Origin: Pseudomonas sp. CAN1
GTDB lineage: Bacteria; Pseudomonadota; Gammaproteobacteria; Pseudomonadales; Pseudomonadaceae
DNA length: 64,000 nucleotides
Direction of reading: 5' to 3'
Assembly: GCF_030462585.1 (NCBI RefSeq)
Contig: NZ_JASMRU010000001.1
Location: 310,123-374,122 of the forward strand
Below the pieces are notes generated by a model. It worked only from the letters and a program-made list of their open reading frames with translations, ran no database searches and was not told the origin of the DNA. The position numbers and the translations under genes were made by a program. Of the stretch, positions 18,322 through 26,329 are shown piece after piece; the first letter of the stretch is position 1; each line of letters begins with the position of its first letter.

Positions 18322-18723
18322 CTAGAGCTTCTCCTCCCACTCCTCTTCCAGCTGCTCGTCCAGGTGAATCCACGGCAGGCGGCTCTTCACCCAGATGTGC
18401 CGGTCGGGCACCACCGTGGCCACCTCATCAAGGGTCGCCGTGGTCAGGTCCAGGGTGTCCGGCGCATGGTCGGTGAACAGCGCCAGCTGCGCCCCGCAGT
18501 TGCCGCAGAAGTAGCGCCGGCAGGTAGCCGAGGAGCGGTATTCGGCAGGCTTGCCGAGGGTCCAGCGGAAGCTGCCGATGGGCACCGTCACCCAGGTGGT
18601 GACGATGCCACCGGTAGTGCGCCGGCAGATCGAGCAATGGCAGTGGGCGACGTCCTTCAGTTCGGCGTCGCACTCGTAGCGCAGCTGGCCGCAGTGGCAG
18701 CCACCCCGGTGTACTCTGTCCAT
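18322..18723 (-). CDS. GFA family protein (Gfa/CENP-V-like zinc protein)
   Basis: The 133-residue protein has the two zinc-binding clusters of the GFA fold: CHCGQLRYEC at about residues 8-17 and CHCSICRR at about 28-35, plus a third CGNCGAQ (about 74-80). The family is named after a glutathione-dependent formaldehyde-activating enzyme, but most members have no proven activity and many may be glutathione-adduct or zinc-binding proteins. It is transcribed away from the small gene at 18753, 29 nt apart. No pathway can be assigned from context. Confidence 0.85.
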   Translation of the reverse strand: MDRVHRGGCHCGQLRYECDAELKDVAHCHCSICRRTTGGIVTTWVTVPIGSFRWTLGKPAEYRSSATCRRYFCGNCGAQLALFTDHAPDTLDLTTATLDEVATVVPDRHIWVKSRLPWIHLDEQLEEEWEEKL

Positions 18724-18752
18724 CTTTCCTCCCGTCAGAACTGGCTGAATCC

Positions 18753-19058
18753 ATGCCCACCGCCCCGCTGCTCTCCCGCACCGCTCAGGGCCACCTGTCG
18801 CTGGACATGGAGGACGACCCCGGCAACCTGTGGCCGGCGGTACTGGAGCGGCTGCGCACGCTGGGCGCGTCAGGTGTCGACCACGATCACATGGGCAGTG
18901 CGGTCGACGCCAGCATCGGCCCGCATTTCCGCCTGGGCGGCGTCCAGCTCAAGAGTGGCTGGGATAATTGGTCCGGCTACTACCTGATGGCTGACTCCGC
19001 TGCCGGCGACGCCCTGCTGCAGGAGCTCTACGCCTGGCTGCTCGCCCAGCCGGTGTAG
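18753..19058 (+). CDS. Conserved hypothetical protein, 101 residues
   Basis: I do not recognise the family. The protein is acidic, lacks a signal peptide or membrane helix, and has distinctive blocks: DMEDDPGNLWPAVLERLRTL, then DHDHMGSAVDASI, and LKSGWDNWSGYYLMAD near the end. The mix of helices and aromatic turns suggests a small globular cytosolic protein. It is divergent from the GFA gene and convergent with gpuR, with only 5 nt between its stop and that of gpuR. Codon usage is ordinary for the genome, so a real gene is likely. Confidence 0.65.
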   Translation: MPTAPLLSRTAQGHLSLDMEDDPGNLWPAVLERLRTLGASGVDHDHMGSAVDASIGPHFRLGGVQLKSGWDNWSGYYLMADSAAGDALLQELYAWLLAQPV

Positions 19059-19063
19059 CGGGC

Positions 19064-19990
19064 TCAGTCCGCCGGCTCGCCGCTGCCCAGCTCGCTCTGG
19101 GCACGTGCCAGCGCATCGAGGAAGGCTCCGAGTACTTCACCCGGCTCCGCGCCCTGACGGGTCACGCAGTGGAACTCCGAAACGAAGGCCAACTGGGCTG
19201 GGCGGATCGCACGCAGGTGCCCATCGGCGACCCACTTGGCAGCGTAGTGCGTGGGCAGGTAACCGATGAAAGCGCCGCTGAACAGCAGGTTGGCGATGGC
19301 CTCCATGCTGTAGGCGTTGGTCGCGCGGCTGAACACCAGGCCATGGGGCCGGCGACTCTCGGCCATGTAGCCGCGGCCGACGTACTCGGCGGCGCAGATC
19401 GCTTCCAGCGAAGGCTCATCATCAGCCCAGCTGAAGAAAGGGTGCTCGCGCGAGCAATAGAGGTTCTGCTCCTCGCGAAACAGCAACTGGTAGCAAAGCC
19501 CCGACAACCGATGGTGGAAGGCGCCGATGGCCAGTTGCAGACGCTCCTCCAGCACGGCGTTTTCCAGCTCGTCCGGGCGCTGGGTATGCAGGTTCAGACG
19601 CACCCGCGGATAGCGCTCGCGGAACAGCCGGATCGCCAGCGGCATCGGCCAGCACTGCTGGCCAAGCACACCGTCGACACAGCCCAGGTGCAGCACCTCG
19701 CGGTCCCGACCGCCCAGGCCGTTGGCCTGCTCGCGGAAGCGTTCGATATCGACGAACAGCTCCAGCGCCGCCTCATACAACTGCTGGCCTTCTTCGGTGA
19801 GCTGGAAGCCACTGGCGCCGCGCCGGCACAGCGAATAGCCCAGGCGCAGTTCGAGGTCGCGCACCAGCACGCTCAGCCGTGACAGGCTGGTGTTCAGGCG
19901 CACCTGGGCGGCGGTGAAGCCGCCGGCCTCGACGATGGTGCAGAAGGTGCGCAGCAGGCGCAGATCGATATCGGAAAGATTGCCCAGCAT
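19064..19990 (-). CDS. gpuR: LysR family regulator GpuR
   Basis: This 308-residue LysR regulator has a winged HTH at about residues 8-65 (DLRLLRTFCTIVEAGGFTAA opening) and a periplasmic-binding-like effector domain. It follows gpuA on the same strand, and the order gpuP-gpuA-gpuR is that of PAO1 PA0287-PA0288-PA0289, where GpuR activates use of 3-guanidinopropionate. I rely on context and family for the name. The start at the ATG at 19990 gives the usual length; 75 nt separate it from gpuA, enough for its own promoter. Confidence 0.8.
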   Translation of the reverse strand: MLGNLSDIDLRLLRTFCTIVEAGGFTAAQVRLNTSLSRLSVLVRDLELRLGYSLCRRGASGFQLTEEGQQLYEAALELFVDIERFREQANGLGGRDREVLHLGCVDGVLGQQCWPMPLAIRLFRERYPRVRLNLHTQRPDELENAVLEERLQLAIGAFHHRLSGLCYQLLFREEQNLYCSREHPFFSWADDEPSLEAICAAEYVGRGYMAESRRPHGLVFSRATNAYSMEAIANLLFSGAFIGYLPTHYAAKWVADGHLRAIRPAQLAFVSEFHCVTRQGAEPGEVLGAFLDALARAQSELGSGEPAD

Positions 19991-20065
19991 GGGAGTTCTC
20001 GTGGCGGCGGGCTCGGGCCTTTCGTTATAGCGCCGAGCACGCCGCCCCGTGAACCCCCGGAGCGG

Positions 20066-21022
20066 TCAGCGGCGCGAGGCGATGGAGTCGGCCAGCACGC
20101 AGAGCAGCTCGAACATCATGGTCGCACCGACCAGCGCGGTCGCCCCGCCCTGGTCGAACGGCGGCGAAACTTCCACGACGTCGGCGCCGATCAGGTTCAG
20201 CCCCTGCAGGCCACGGACCATGTGCTGCGCCTCCAGCGTGGTCATGCCGCCGATCTCCGGCGTGCCGGTGCCGGGCGCGTAAGCCGGGTCGAGCACGTCG
20301 ACGTCGAAGGTGACGTAGGTCGGCCCCTGCCCGACCACCCGGCGAACCTCGGCCAGCGTGGCCTCCACGCCCAGGTCGGCGAACTCCTCCATGTGGATCA
20401 CGCGGATGCCCTGCTCAAGAGCGAAGGCTTCGTCGTCGGCGTCATAGATCGACCCACGGATGCCAATCTGCACGGTGCGCTTCGGGTCCAGCAGGCCCTC
20501 CTCGATGGCGCGGCGGAACGGCGTGCCGTGCGTATAGGGGTTGTCACCGAAGTAGCGGTCGTTGGTGTCGGAATGCGCATCGAAATGCACCATGCCGATG
20601 GGCCGCTCGGCGGCCAGCGCACGGAAGATCGGCAGGGTGACCAGGTGATCGCCGCCCACCGACAGCGGCACCGTGCCGGCGGCGTGGATGCGTCGGTAGA
20701 AGCCTTCGATCTGCTTGAGCGAGTCGAGCAGGTCGATGGGGTTTACCGGGGCGTCGCCAATATCGCCGATGCGCAGCAGATCGTAGGGTGCAATGTGGCT
20801 GACATGGTGCACCTTGCGCATCAGGCTCGACTGATTGCGCACCTCGCGCGGGCCGTGGCGGGCGCCGGCGCGGTTGGTGGTGCCGCCGTCCCAGGGCACG
20901 CCGAGCAGGGCGATGTCCAGTTGCGCCGGGTCCTCGAAGATCGGCAGGCGCATGAAGCTGGGGATGCCGGCGAAACGCGGGATCTGCGCGGCGTCCAGGG
21001 GTTGCGGGAAATCATGGGGCAT
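20066..21022 (-). CDS. gpuA: 3-guanidinopropionase GpuA (ureohydrolase)
   Basis: This 318-residue ureohydrolase shows the manganese-binding motifs of the arginase/agmatinase family: GGDHLVT (about 123-129), HFDAHSDTND (about 145-154) and FDVDVLDPAYAPG (about 229-241), supplying the His and Asp ligands of the binuclear centre. Its N-terminus (QPLDAAQIPRFAGIPSFMRL) and overall length match P. aeruginosa GpuA, which hydrolyses 3-guanidinopropionate to beta-alanine and urea. The related GbuA acts on 4-guanidinobutyrate; the flanking symporter and LysR gene in PA0287-PA0289 order favour GpuA. It lies 25 nt after gpuP and is probably cotranscribed with it. Confidence 0.88.
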   Translation of the reverse strand: MPHDFPQPLDAAQIPRFAGIPSFMRLPIFEDPAQLDIALLGVPWDGGTTNRAGARHGPREVRNQSSLMRKVHHVSHIAPYDLLRIGDIGDAPVNPIDLLDSLKQIEGFYRRIHAAGTVPLSVGGDHLVTLPIFRALAAERPIGMVHFDAHSDTNDRYFGDNPYTHGTPFRRAIEEGLLDPKRTVQIGIRGSIYDADDEAFALEQGIRVIHMEEFADLGVEATLAEVRRVVGQGPTYVTFDVDVLDPAYAPGTGTPEIGGMTTLEAQHMVRGLQGLNLIGADVVEVSPPFDQGGATALVGATMMFELLCVLADSIASRR

Positions 21023-21047
21023 GGGGCGTCTCCTGTCTTGAGAGGGT

Positions 21048-22433
21048 TCAGTCGACCTGCGCCTGCAGGCTGGCGGCAGGCGCGCCGGCGAGGCTGACCA
21101 CCACGAAGGTGACCAGGCTGGCGAGCAGGCCGTAGGCGATGGGGGTATTGGCGAGCACGCCGTCGATGGCCATGAAGGCGACCACCACCAGGCAGCCGAC
21201 CACGATGCTGGCCATCGCCCCGCGGGCGGAAGCGCGGCGCCACAGCAGGGCGCCGAGGATCGGCACCAGCAGGCCGCCGACCAGCAGGTTGTAGGCGATG
21301 CTCAGGGCACCGATGACGTCGTTCACCAGGCACGCCAGGGCCAGCATCACCACGCCCATCAGCAGGGTGAACAGGCGGCTTTCGCGCAGGCCGTTGGGCG
21401 CACCGGGGCGCAGGAAGCGCGCGTAGATGTCTTCCTGGAACACCGTGGCCGCCGCCAGCAGGCAACCGGACGCGGTGGACATGATGGCCGACAGCGCCGC
21501 TGCCACCACCAGGCCGCGCAGGCCGGGCTGGAGCACCTGCCGGGTAATTTCCGCATAGGCGTTTTCCGGCACCGCCAGGTTGGGCAGCAGCACATGGGCA
21601 GCGGCGCCGATCAGCGCGCAGGCCAGGCCATAGAGCATGCAGTAGACACCCGCCCCGAGGCCGGCATAGCGCACCACCTTCTCGCTGCGCGCGGTGAACA
21701 CGCGTTGCCAGATGTCCTGGCCGATCAGCGCGCCGAAGAAGTACAGCAGGAAGTAGGTGAGGATGGTGTCCAGGCCGATATGGCCGAGGTCGAAGAAGCC
21801 AGCCGGCAGCACTTCCTGCATGCGCGACAGGCCGCCCGCCTCGTGGATCGACATCGGCAGCAGCACGGCGAAGATGCCAAGGGTCTTGATCACGAACTGG
21901 ATGATGTCGGTGAGGGTCAGCGACCACATGCCGCCGATCACCGAATAGACGATGACGATGCCGCCGCCGCAGAGGATCGCCGGGATGCGCGGAATCTCGA
22001 AGACCACTTCGGTCACCGAGCCGATGGCGATGGTCGCGGTGACTGCCACCATCAGGTCGTAGGCGACCATCACGATGCCGCCGATCAGCCGCGAGGAGGC
22101 CTGGTAGCGCTGCTCGAGTATCTGCGTGACGGTGTAGACCTTCAGCCGGGCGATCTGCCGCGAGAACACCAGGCTGAGGACGATGATCCCCAGGCCGAGC
22201 ATGAACACCAGCCACAGGCCGGACAGCCCGTAGAGGTAGCCCAGCTTCACCGTGCCGATGGTGGATGCGCCACCGAGCACCACGGCAGCCATGGTGCCCA
22301 GGTAAAGGCCGGGACCGAGGCGGCGTCCGGCCACGAGGAAGTCGTTCTGGTTGCGCGCCTTGCGCATTCCGTACCAGCCCAGGGCAAGCATGCCCAGGGC
22401 GTAGACCAGCATGATCAGGTAATCGAGCAGCAT
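21048..22433 (-). CDS. gpuP: Sodium:solute symporter GpuP
   Basis: This 461-residue protein of the SSS family has about 13 hydrophobic helices. GMRKARNQNDFLVAGRRLGP near the N-terminus is the classic SSS signature after helix 1. I chose the ATG at 22433 because AGGAG lies 12 nt upstream and the protein then begins with a membrane helix (MLLDYLIMLVYALG); an in-frame extension to 22532 is low-complexity. It is the first gene of the gpuP-gpuA pair and probably imports 3-guanidinopropionate. A related solute such as another guanidino acid cannot be excluded. Confidence 0.83.
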   Translation of the reverse strand: MLLDYLIMLVYALGMLALGWYGMRKARNQNDFLVAGRRLGPGLYLGTMAAVVLGGASTIGTVKLGYLYGLSGLWLVFMLGLGIIVLSLVFSRQIARLKVYTVTQILEQRYQASSRLIGGIVMVAYDLMVAVTATIAIGSVTEVVFEIPRIPAILCGGGIVIVYSVIGGMWSLTLTDIIQFVIKTLGIFAVLLPMSIHEAGGLSRMQEVLPAGFFDLGHIGLDTILTYFLLYFFGALIGQDIWQRVFTARSEKVVRYAGLGAGVYCMLYGLACALIGAAAHVLLPNLAVPENAYAEITRQVLQPGLRGLVVAAALSAIMSTASGCLLAAATVFQEDIYARFLRPGAPNGLRESRLFTLLMGVVMLALACLVNDVIGALSIAYNLLVGGLLVPILGALLWRRASARGAMASIVVGCLVVVAFMAIDGVLANTPIAYGLLASLVTFVVVSLAGAPAASLQAQVD

Positions 22434-22625
22434 GGCGGGGGGCTCCTGTTGTTGTTGTGTGGGATTCAGGCCTTCGCCCCGCCAGCCTGATGGCCCTTGC
22501 CCTGCCGGCAAATTCCCGAAGCCGGAAGCCAACTTTCGCCGCCGCGAAAGTAGCCTTGCAGCCCGCGCCAGCCGGGCTCTGCCGCCCTCCTCAGGAAAAA
22601 CTTCTGCCTCCCCAAGTGCTTGATT

Positions 22626-22662
22626 CGTATACGTATGTTATCGTTGTAAACACTGTATACAG
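22626..22662. promoter_or_regulatory. Paired GTATAC palindromes upstream of the toxin-antitoxin genes
   Basis: Two perfect palindromes sharing GTATAC lie just upstream of the antitoxin: CGTATACG at 22626-22633 and CTGTATACAG at 22653-22662, 28 nt apart centre to centre. The second is flanked by direct repeats GTAAAC. Ribbon-helix-helix antitoxins bind such short palindromes to repress their own operon. The surrounding DNA is AT-rich and may contain the promoter. Confidence 0.6.
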
Positions 22663-22684
22663 CGTAAACGGAGCTGTGCAAAAA

Positions 22685-22912
22685 GTGACCACCGTTGTCT
22701 CGTTCCGCGCCGATGACGCCCTTGTGGCGGCGCTGGACCAACTGGCCCGCGCCACCCACCGGGACCGCCCGTATCACCTGCGGCAGGCCCTGGCGCAGTA
22801 CCTGGAGCGCCAGAGCTGGCACGTGGCGGCCATCGATGAAGGGGTGGCGGACGCCGATGCCGGCCACCTGCTGGAGCACGCCGTGATCGAAGCCAAGTGG
22901 GGCCTGGCATGA
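22685..22912 (+). CDS. Ribbon-helix-helix (CopG/ParD-like) antitoxin
   Basis: The 75-residue protein begins MTTVVSFRADDALVAALDQL, a beta-strand followed by a helix as in CopG/MetJ/Arc-type DNA-binding antitoxins; HRDRPYHLRQALAQYLER is the second helix. The C-terminal part (HVAAIDEGVADADAG) is the usual toxin-binding tail with an acidic IDEG motif. The GTG at 22685 is 11 nt from GGAG; the GTG at 22676 is an alternative. Its stop overlaps the toxin ATG by 4 nt. It should neutralise the toxin and autorepress through the palindromes upstream. Confidence 0.8.
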   Translation: MTTVVSFRADDALVAALDQLARATHRDRPYHLRQALAQYLERQSWHVAAIDEGVADADAGHLLEHAVIEAKWGLA

Positions 22913-23190
22913 GCCTGCAGTGGACACACAAGGCCGCCGCCGACCTGGACGCCATCTACGACCACTACGTCGTGCTGATCGGCCCGGAGAAGGCGCTGCG
23001 AGCTATCCAGGACATCGTCGAGCAGGTCAGCCCGCTGGTGAACCTGGAGCAAAGCAGTAGCGGCGTGCCCAGCGAGGTGCCCGGGGTGCGCGAATTGCCG
23101 GTGGAGCGCTGGCCCTACCAGGCCGCTTTCCGGGTAAAGGGGCGTTCTGTACAGATTTTGCGCATCGACCGTGTGGATAACTCGGGGTAA
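22909..23190 (+). CDS. RelE/ParE family toxin
   Basis: This 93-residue basic protein fits the ParE/RelE plasmid-stabilisation fold: LQWTHKAAADLDAIYDHYV opens with the beta-hairpin and first helix, VPGVRELPVERWPYQAAFRV is the core strand region, and LRIDRVDNSG ends it where family members have a conserved His/Arg. ParE toxins poison DNA gyrase and RelE toxins cleave ribosome-bound mRNA; the sequence alone does not decide which. Translational overlap with the antitoxin and the terminator at 23377-23404 define a two-gene unit. Confidence 0.82.
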   Translation: MSLQWTHKAAADLDAIYDHYVVLIGPEKALRAIQDIVEQVSPLVNLEQSSSGVPSEVPGVRELPVERWPYQAAFRVKGRSVQILRIDRVDNSG

Positions 23191-23376
23191 AAGTGGCCAC
23201 ACGGTTACAAGATGTTTCAAAGTATTGACTTTGACGATTGATCAAAAAGCGATCAAAAGATCAGACTTATTTCCTTTGGTCATTTAGGCTTCAACTGAAT
23301 TTCTTCGGGTTATTTATGACTGCCCGCTGCTAATCAGTCATATTTTCTCGGCGACGCCTGCCTTTTTTCAGGCAAC

Positions 23377-23404
23377 AAAAAACCCGGCCTTGGCCGGGTT
23401 TTTT
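23377..23404. terminator. Bidirectional rho-independent terminator
   Basis: CCCGGCC at 23383-23389 pairs with GGCCGGG at 23392-23398 across a TT loop, with six A before and six T after. It ends the toxin-antitoxin operon on the plus strand and the DUF2218 gene on the minus strand. The rest of 23191-23432 shows no gene. Confidence 0.9.
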
Positions 23405-23432
23405 CGTTCTTGCGCCTATTTCGTCGGCGATT

Positions 23433-23720
23433 TCAGGCAGCTTGCCAGTTCACCGGCAGCTGGCCTTCTTTCCAGGCAAAACGGTCGAGGTGGCTGACCA
23501 CCACGTTCTGCAGGCGCTCAAGGCCTTCCGCATCGGCGGATTCGGCTTCCAGTTGCAGCGCTTCGGCGGTCGCCAGCAGGCGGCAGGTGCCGAAGTCGAA
23601 GGTCAGCACGCCGCGCTCTTCGGTCAGCTCGACCGGCAGCTTGTGGGCGAAGTGGTTGCACAGGCGCTTGAGGTAGCGCGCGGCTTCGGGGGTAGGGACG
23701 GTGGCATGGCTCGCAGGCAT
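23433..23720 (-). CDS. DUF2218 family protein
   Basis: This 95-residue protein matches DUF2218: EAARYLKRLCNHFAHKLPVE near the start, FDFGTCRLLA in the middle, and SHLDRFAWKE followed by a terminal W. The family is found beside siderophore or metal-uptake genes in several bacteria, but its function is unknown. I chose the ATG at 23720 because the upstream in-frame extension to 23798 is unlike the family. It is divergent from a LysR regulator (gap 97 nt) that may control it, and ends at the shared terminator at 23377. Confidence 0.85.
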   Translation of the reverse strand: MPASHATVPTPEAARYLKRLCNHFAHKLPVELTEERGVLTFDFGTCRLLATAEALQLEAESADAEGLERLQNVVVSHLDRFAWKEGQLPVNWQAA

Positions 23721-23817
23721 CTTTTCTCTTCTCCATTTTGGGAGATGACATCCTAGGCGCCGGCAATCAAGGGAAAAACCCGCTATTTTGCCTTTCACTC
23801 TTTAGCGGAGCTTCACA

Positions 23818-24735
23818 ATGGACAATCTTCGCGGCATGGCGGTGTTCGCCACCGTGGTCGCCCGCGGCTCCATGGCCGCCGCGGCCGAGGCTCTGGGCAT
23901 GACCCCTTCGGCGGTGAGCCAGCAGATCCGCAAACTCGAAGCCCACGCCCAGGTCACGCTGCTGCACCGCACCACCCGCAAGCTGACGCTGACCGAGGCC
24001 GGCGAGGCGTTCTACCGCAGCTGCGCGCAGATGCTGGCCATCGCCGAGGAAGCCGAGCAGCGCCTGGGCGAATGGCGCGAGGCGCCGGTGGGCGAACTGC
24101 GCCTGGCGGCGCCCGTGGGCTTCTCCGGCAAGCTGATCACCGAGGCGTTGCGCCCGCTGCTGGAGAACCACCGCCAGCTGCGTTTGCAGCTGTTCTTCCA
24201 CGACGAGCAGATCGATCTGATCGAGCAGCGCATCGACCTCGCCATCCGCGTCGGCAGCCTCACCGACTCCAGCCTGGTGGCACGCCACCTGGCCGAGTGG
24301 AACAACATCATCTGCGCCGCGCCGGCCTACCTGCGGCGCCTGGCTGCCATCGACCATCCGCAGCAGTTGCAGGGCGTCGACTGGCTGGCGCTGAACACCG
24401 TGGCGCATCAGGGCTACCTGAGCTTCAGCGGGCCGGGCGGGGAGAGCTGCAAGCTGCGCCTGGAGGCGCGGGTCGCGGCCAACAGCATGATCGCCCTGCG
24501 CCAGTTCACCCTCGACGGGCTCGGTGTGTCCTGCCAGCCGGAGCCGGAAGTGCGCGAGGCGCTGGAGGAGGGCAGGCTGGTACGCCTGCTGCCGGAGTGG
24601 TCGCTACCGCCATTCGGCATCTACGCCGTGACTCCGCGCCGCGATGCCCAACCAGCCAAGGTCAAGGTCGCCATTGAGGCGCTGCGCCGGCATCTGGGTG
24701 GCTCGACCACCCTGCGCTTCCACGCGCCGGTCTGA
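23818..24735 (+). CDS. LysR family regulator (CrgA-like subgroup)
   Basis: The 305-residue protein has the N-terminal HTH MDNLRGMAVFATVVARGSMA with the helix MTPSAVSQQIRKLE, typical of the CrgA/DsdC-like LysR subgroup, and the effector domain begins near residue 90 (GELRLAAPVGFSG). These regulators usually control a divergent gene, here DUF2218, and themselves. ElaA follows 43 nt downstream on the same strand and could be cotranscribed. The inducer cannot be predicted. Confidence 0.88.
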   Translation: MDNLRGMAVFATVVARGSMAAAAEALGMTPSAVSQQIRKLEAHAQVTLLHRTTRKLTLTEAGEAFYRSCAQMLAIAEEAEQRLGEWREAPVGELRLAAPVGFSGKLITEALRPLLENHRQLRLQLFFHDEQIDLIEQRIDLAIRVGSLTDSSLVARHLAEWNNIICAAPAYLRRLAAIDHPQQLQGVDWLALNTVAHQGYLSFSGPGGESCKLRLEARVAANSMIALRQFTLDGLGVSCQPEPEVREALEEGRLVRLLPEWSLPPFGIYAVTPRRDAQPAKVKVAIEALRRHLGGSTTLRFHAPV

Positions 24736-24778
24736 GGCGCGCTACCATGGCCATCTTGATGATCGGAGTGAACACGAC

Positions 24779-25234
24779 ATGGCCCTGAACTGGACCTGCA
24801 AGCACCACCGCGACCTGACCAAGGAAGAGCTCTACGCCATCCTGCAGCTGCGCACCGAAGTCTTCGTGGTGGAGCAGAAATGCCCCTACCAGGAAGTCGA
24901 TGGCCTCGACCTGCTCGGCGATACCTGTCACCTGACGGTGGCGGAGGAGGGCAGGCTGCTCGGCTACCTGCGCCTGCTCGACCCGCAGCACCACGACGGC
25001 GACGTGGTCATCGGCCGCGTGGTGATCGCCCCGCAGGGCCGCGGTACCGGTCTGGGCCATCAGTTGATGGAGCAGGCGCTGCAAGCCATCGCCCAGCGCT
25101 GGCCGGGCCTGCCGGTGTATCTCTCGGCCCAGGCGCACCTGCAGGGTTACTACGGCCGCTACGGCTTCACGCCGGTGACCGAGGTCTACCTGGAAGACGA
25201 CATCCCGCACATCGGCATGCGCCGCGACGCCTGA
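24779..25234 (+). CDS. elaA: ElaA-like GNAT acetyltransferase
   Basis: This 151-residue protein matches ElaA: LQLRTEVFVVEQKCPYQEVD (residues 24-43) is the family signature, RVVIAPQGRGTGLGHQLME carries the Q/RxxGxG/A acetyl-CoA pyrophosphate loop, and YGRYGF near the end is the usual GNAT C-terminal motif. The substrate of ElaA is not established. The ATG at 24779 follows GATCGGAGTG. The stop lies 1 nt from that of the convergent AraC gene, leaving no room for a terminator. Confidence 0.88.
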   Translation: MALNWTCKHHRDLTKEELYAILQLRTEVFVVEQKCPYQEVDGLDLLGDTCHLTVAEEGRLLGYLRLLDPQHHDGDVVIGRVVIAPQGRGTGLGHQLMEQALQAIAQRWPGLPVYLSAQAHLQGYYGRYGFTPVTEVYLEDDIPHIGMRRDA

Positions 25235-25235
25235 G

Positions 25236-26264
25236 TCAGCGCGGCTGGCTCTCGCGCCAGGCGCCAGGGCTGCTGCCGTACCAGCGGCCGAAGGCGCGGG
25301 AGAAGCTCTGCAGGTCGCCGTAGCCCAGCTGGTCGGTGATCTGCGCCAGCGACAACGCCGACTCCCCCAGCAGGTCCAGCGCCCGGTAGCGGCGCTGTTC
25401 ATCCAGCAGTTCGCTGTAGCGCCAGCCGTGGCTGAGCAGCCGCCGCGCCGCCGTGCGTTCGGTGAGGTGGCGCGCCTCGCAGAAGGACTGGAAGCTTGCG
25501 CCCTGAGGCAGCTCGCGGGCGATGTAATCGGCGGCTTCGTCCAGCAGGGTGCTCTGCGTCTGGCTGCGAGCCTGGTCCAGCAGGGTGACCAGGATGCCTT
25601 CCAGCTCCGCGTTGGCCGGCGCCAGTGGGCGGCGGAACAGCTCAGGCGCCAGGTGCAGCACGATCTCCCCGGCACCCCAGCGCAGCGGTACGCGCAGCGC
25701 CTGTTCGTAGACTTGCGAATCAACCGGCGCACTTCCGGGCAGGTCGATACCAAGCAAGGGGTCCGTGCCGATCCCGCTGGCCAGCAGCTTGCGCCGCAGC
25801 AGACTGCAGATGCCCACCACGGTGTACTCGCGGCTCTGTCGACCCGAGAGCAGTGCGCCCTGTTCCGGCAGCGCCAGCGCAACCGCATCGCCCTCCACGC
25901 GCAGCTCGGCGCGCAGCGAGCCGTTGAAGTAGGGGAAGTATTCGCAGAAGTAGGCGCAGGCGCTTTCCAGGGTTGGCGCCACGTCGAACAGGTAGGTCAG
26001 CCCGTTGGTCAGGGTCGAGGCAAAGCGCCGGCCCGCCAGCAGGCCGATGGTCGCATCGCCGCTGGCCTGTTCGGCCAGGTCCCAGAAGCGCCGGGAGAGG
26101 AACAGCGGCACCCGCACCAGCGGCGTACGCAGCTCCAGCAGTGTGCGGCGGAAGCAGGCTTCCAGCTCGGTGCCGGCGATACCGCGCGACAACAGCTCTT
26201 CCATGGCCGGCAACAGGGTCGGCGCATAGAAGGCGTTGGACGGAGCGACGGGGCGTGGGCTCAT
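25236..26264 (-). CDS. AraC family regulator (OruR/arabinose-binding N-domain type)
   Basis: This 342-residue regulator has a long N-terminal effector domain of the type found in OruR and GliR-like proteins, and two C-terminal HTHs: the first around FQSFCEARHLTERTAARRLL (about 258-277) and the second LSLAQITDQLGYGDLQSFSR, ending GSSPGAWRE. It is a useful reference for the shorter AraC protein at 28696, which appears to lack the equivalent of the first HTH. It is followed downstream only by the convergent elaA gene. Target genes are unknown; the divergent side faces the epoxide-hydrolase-like gene on the same strand, so no divergent partner exists. Confidence 0.88.
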   Translation of the reverse strand: MSPRPVAPSNAFYAPTLLPAMEELLSRGIAGTELEACFRRTLLELRTPLVRVPLFLSRRFWDLAEQASGDATIGLLAGRRFASTLTNGLTYLFDVAPTLESACAYFCEYFPYFNGSLRAELRVEGDAVALALPEQGALLSGRQSREYTVVGICSLLRRKLLASGIGTDPLLGIDLPGSAPVDSQVYEQALRVPLRWGAGEIVLHLAPELFRRPLAPANAELEGILVTLLDQARSQTQSTLLDEAADYIARELPQGASFQSFCEARHLTERTAARRLLSHGWRYSELLDEQRRYRALDLLGESALSLAQITDQLGYGDLQSFSRAFGRWYGSSPGAWRESQPR

Positions 26265-26329
26265 GGCGCGCGGCTCGGCAGGGCTGGCCGAGCGACCTTA
26301 CGCATTGCCCGGCGAGCCCACAAGCCGGG

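Noticed and set aside
23341..23375. Second hairpin (GCCTG/CAGGC with T-rich loop) before the terminator at 23377
   Set aside because: The stem is only 5 bp with a T-run in the loop; the adjacent strong terminator explains the region.
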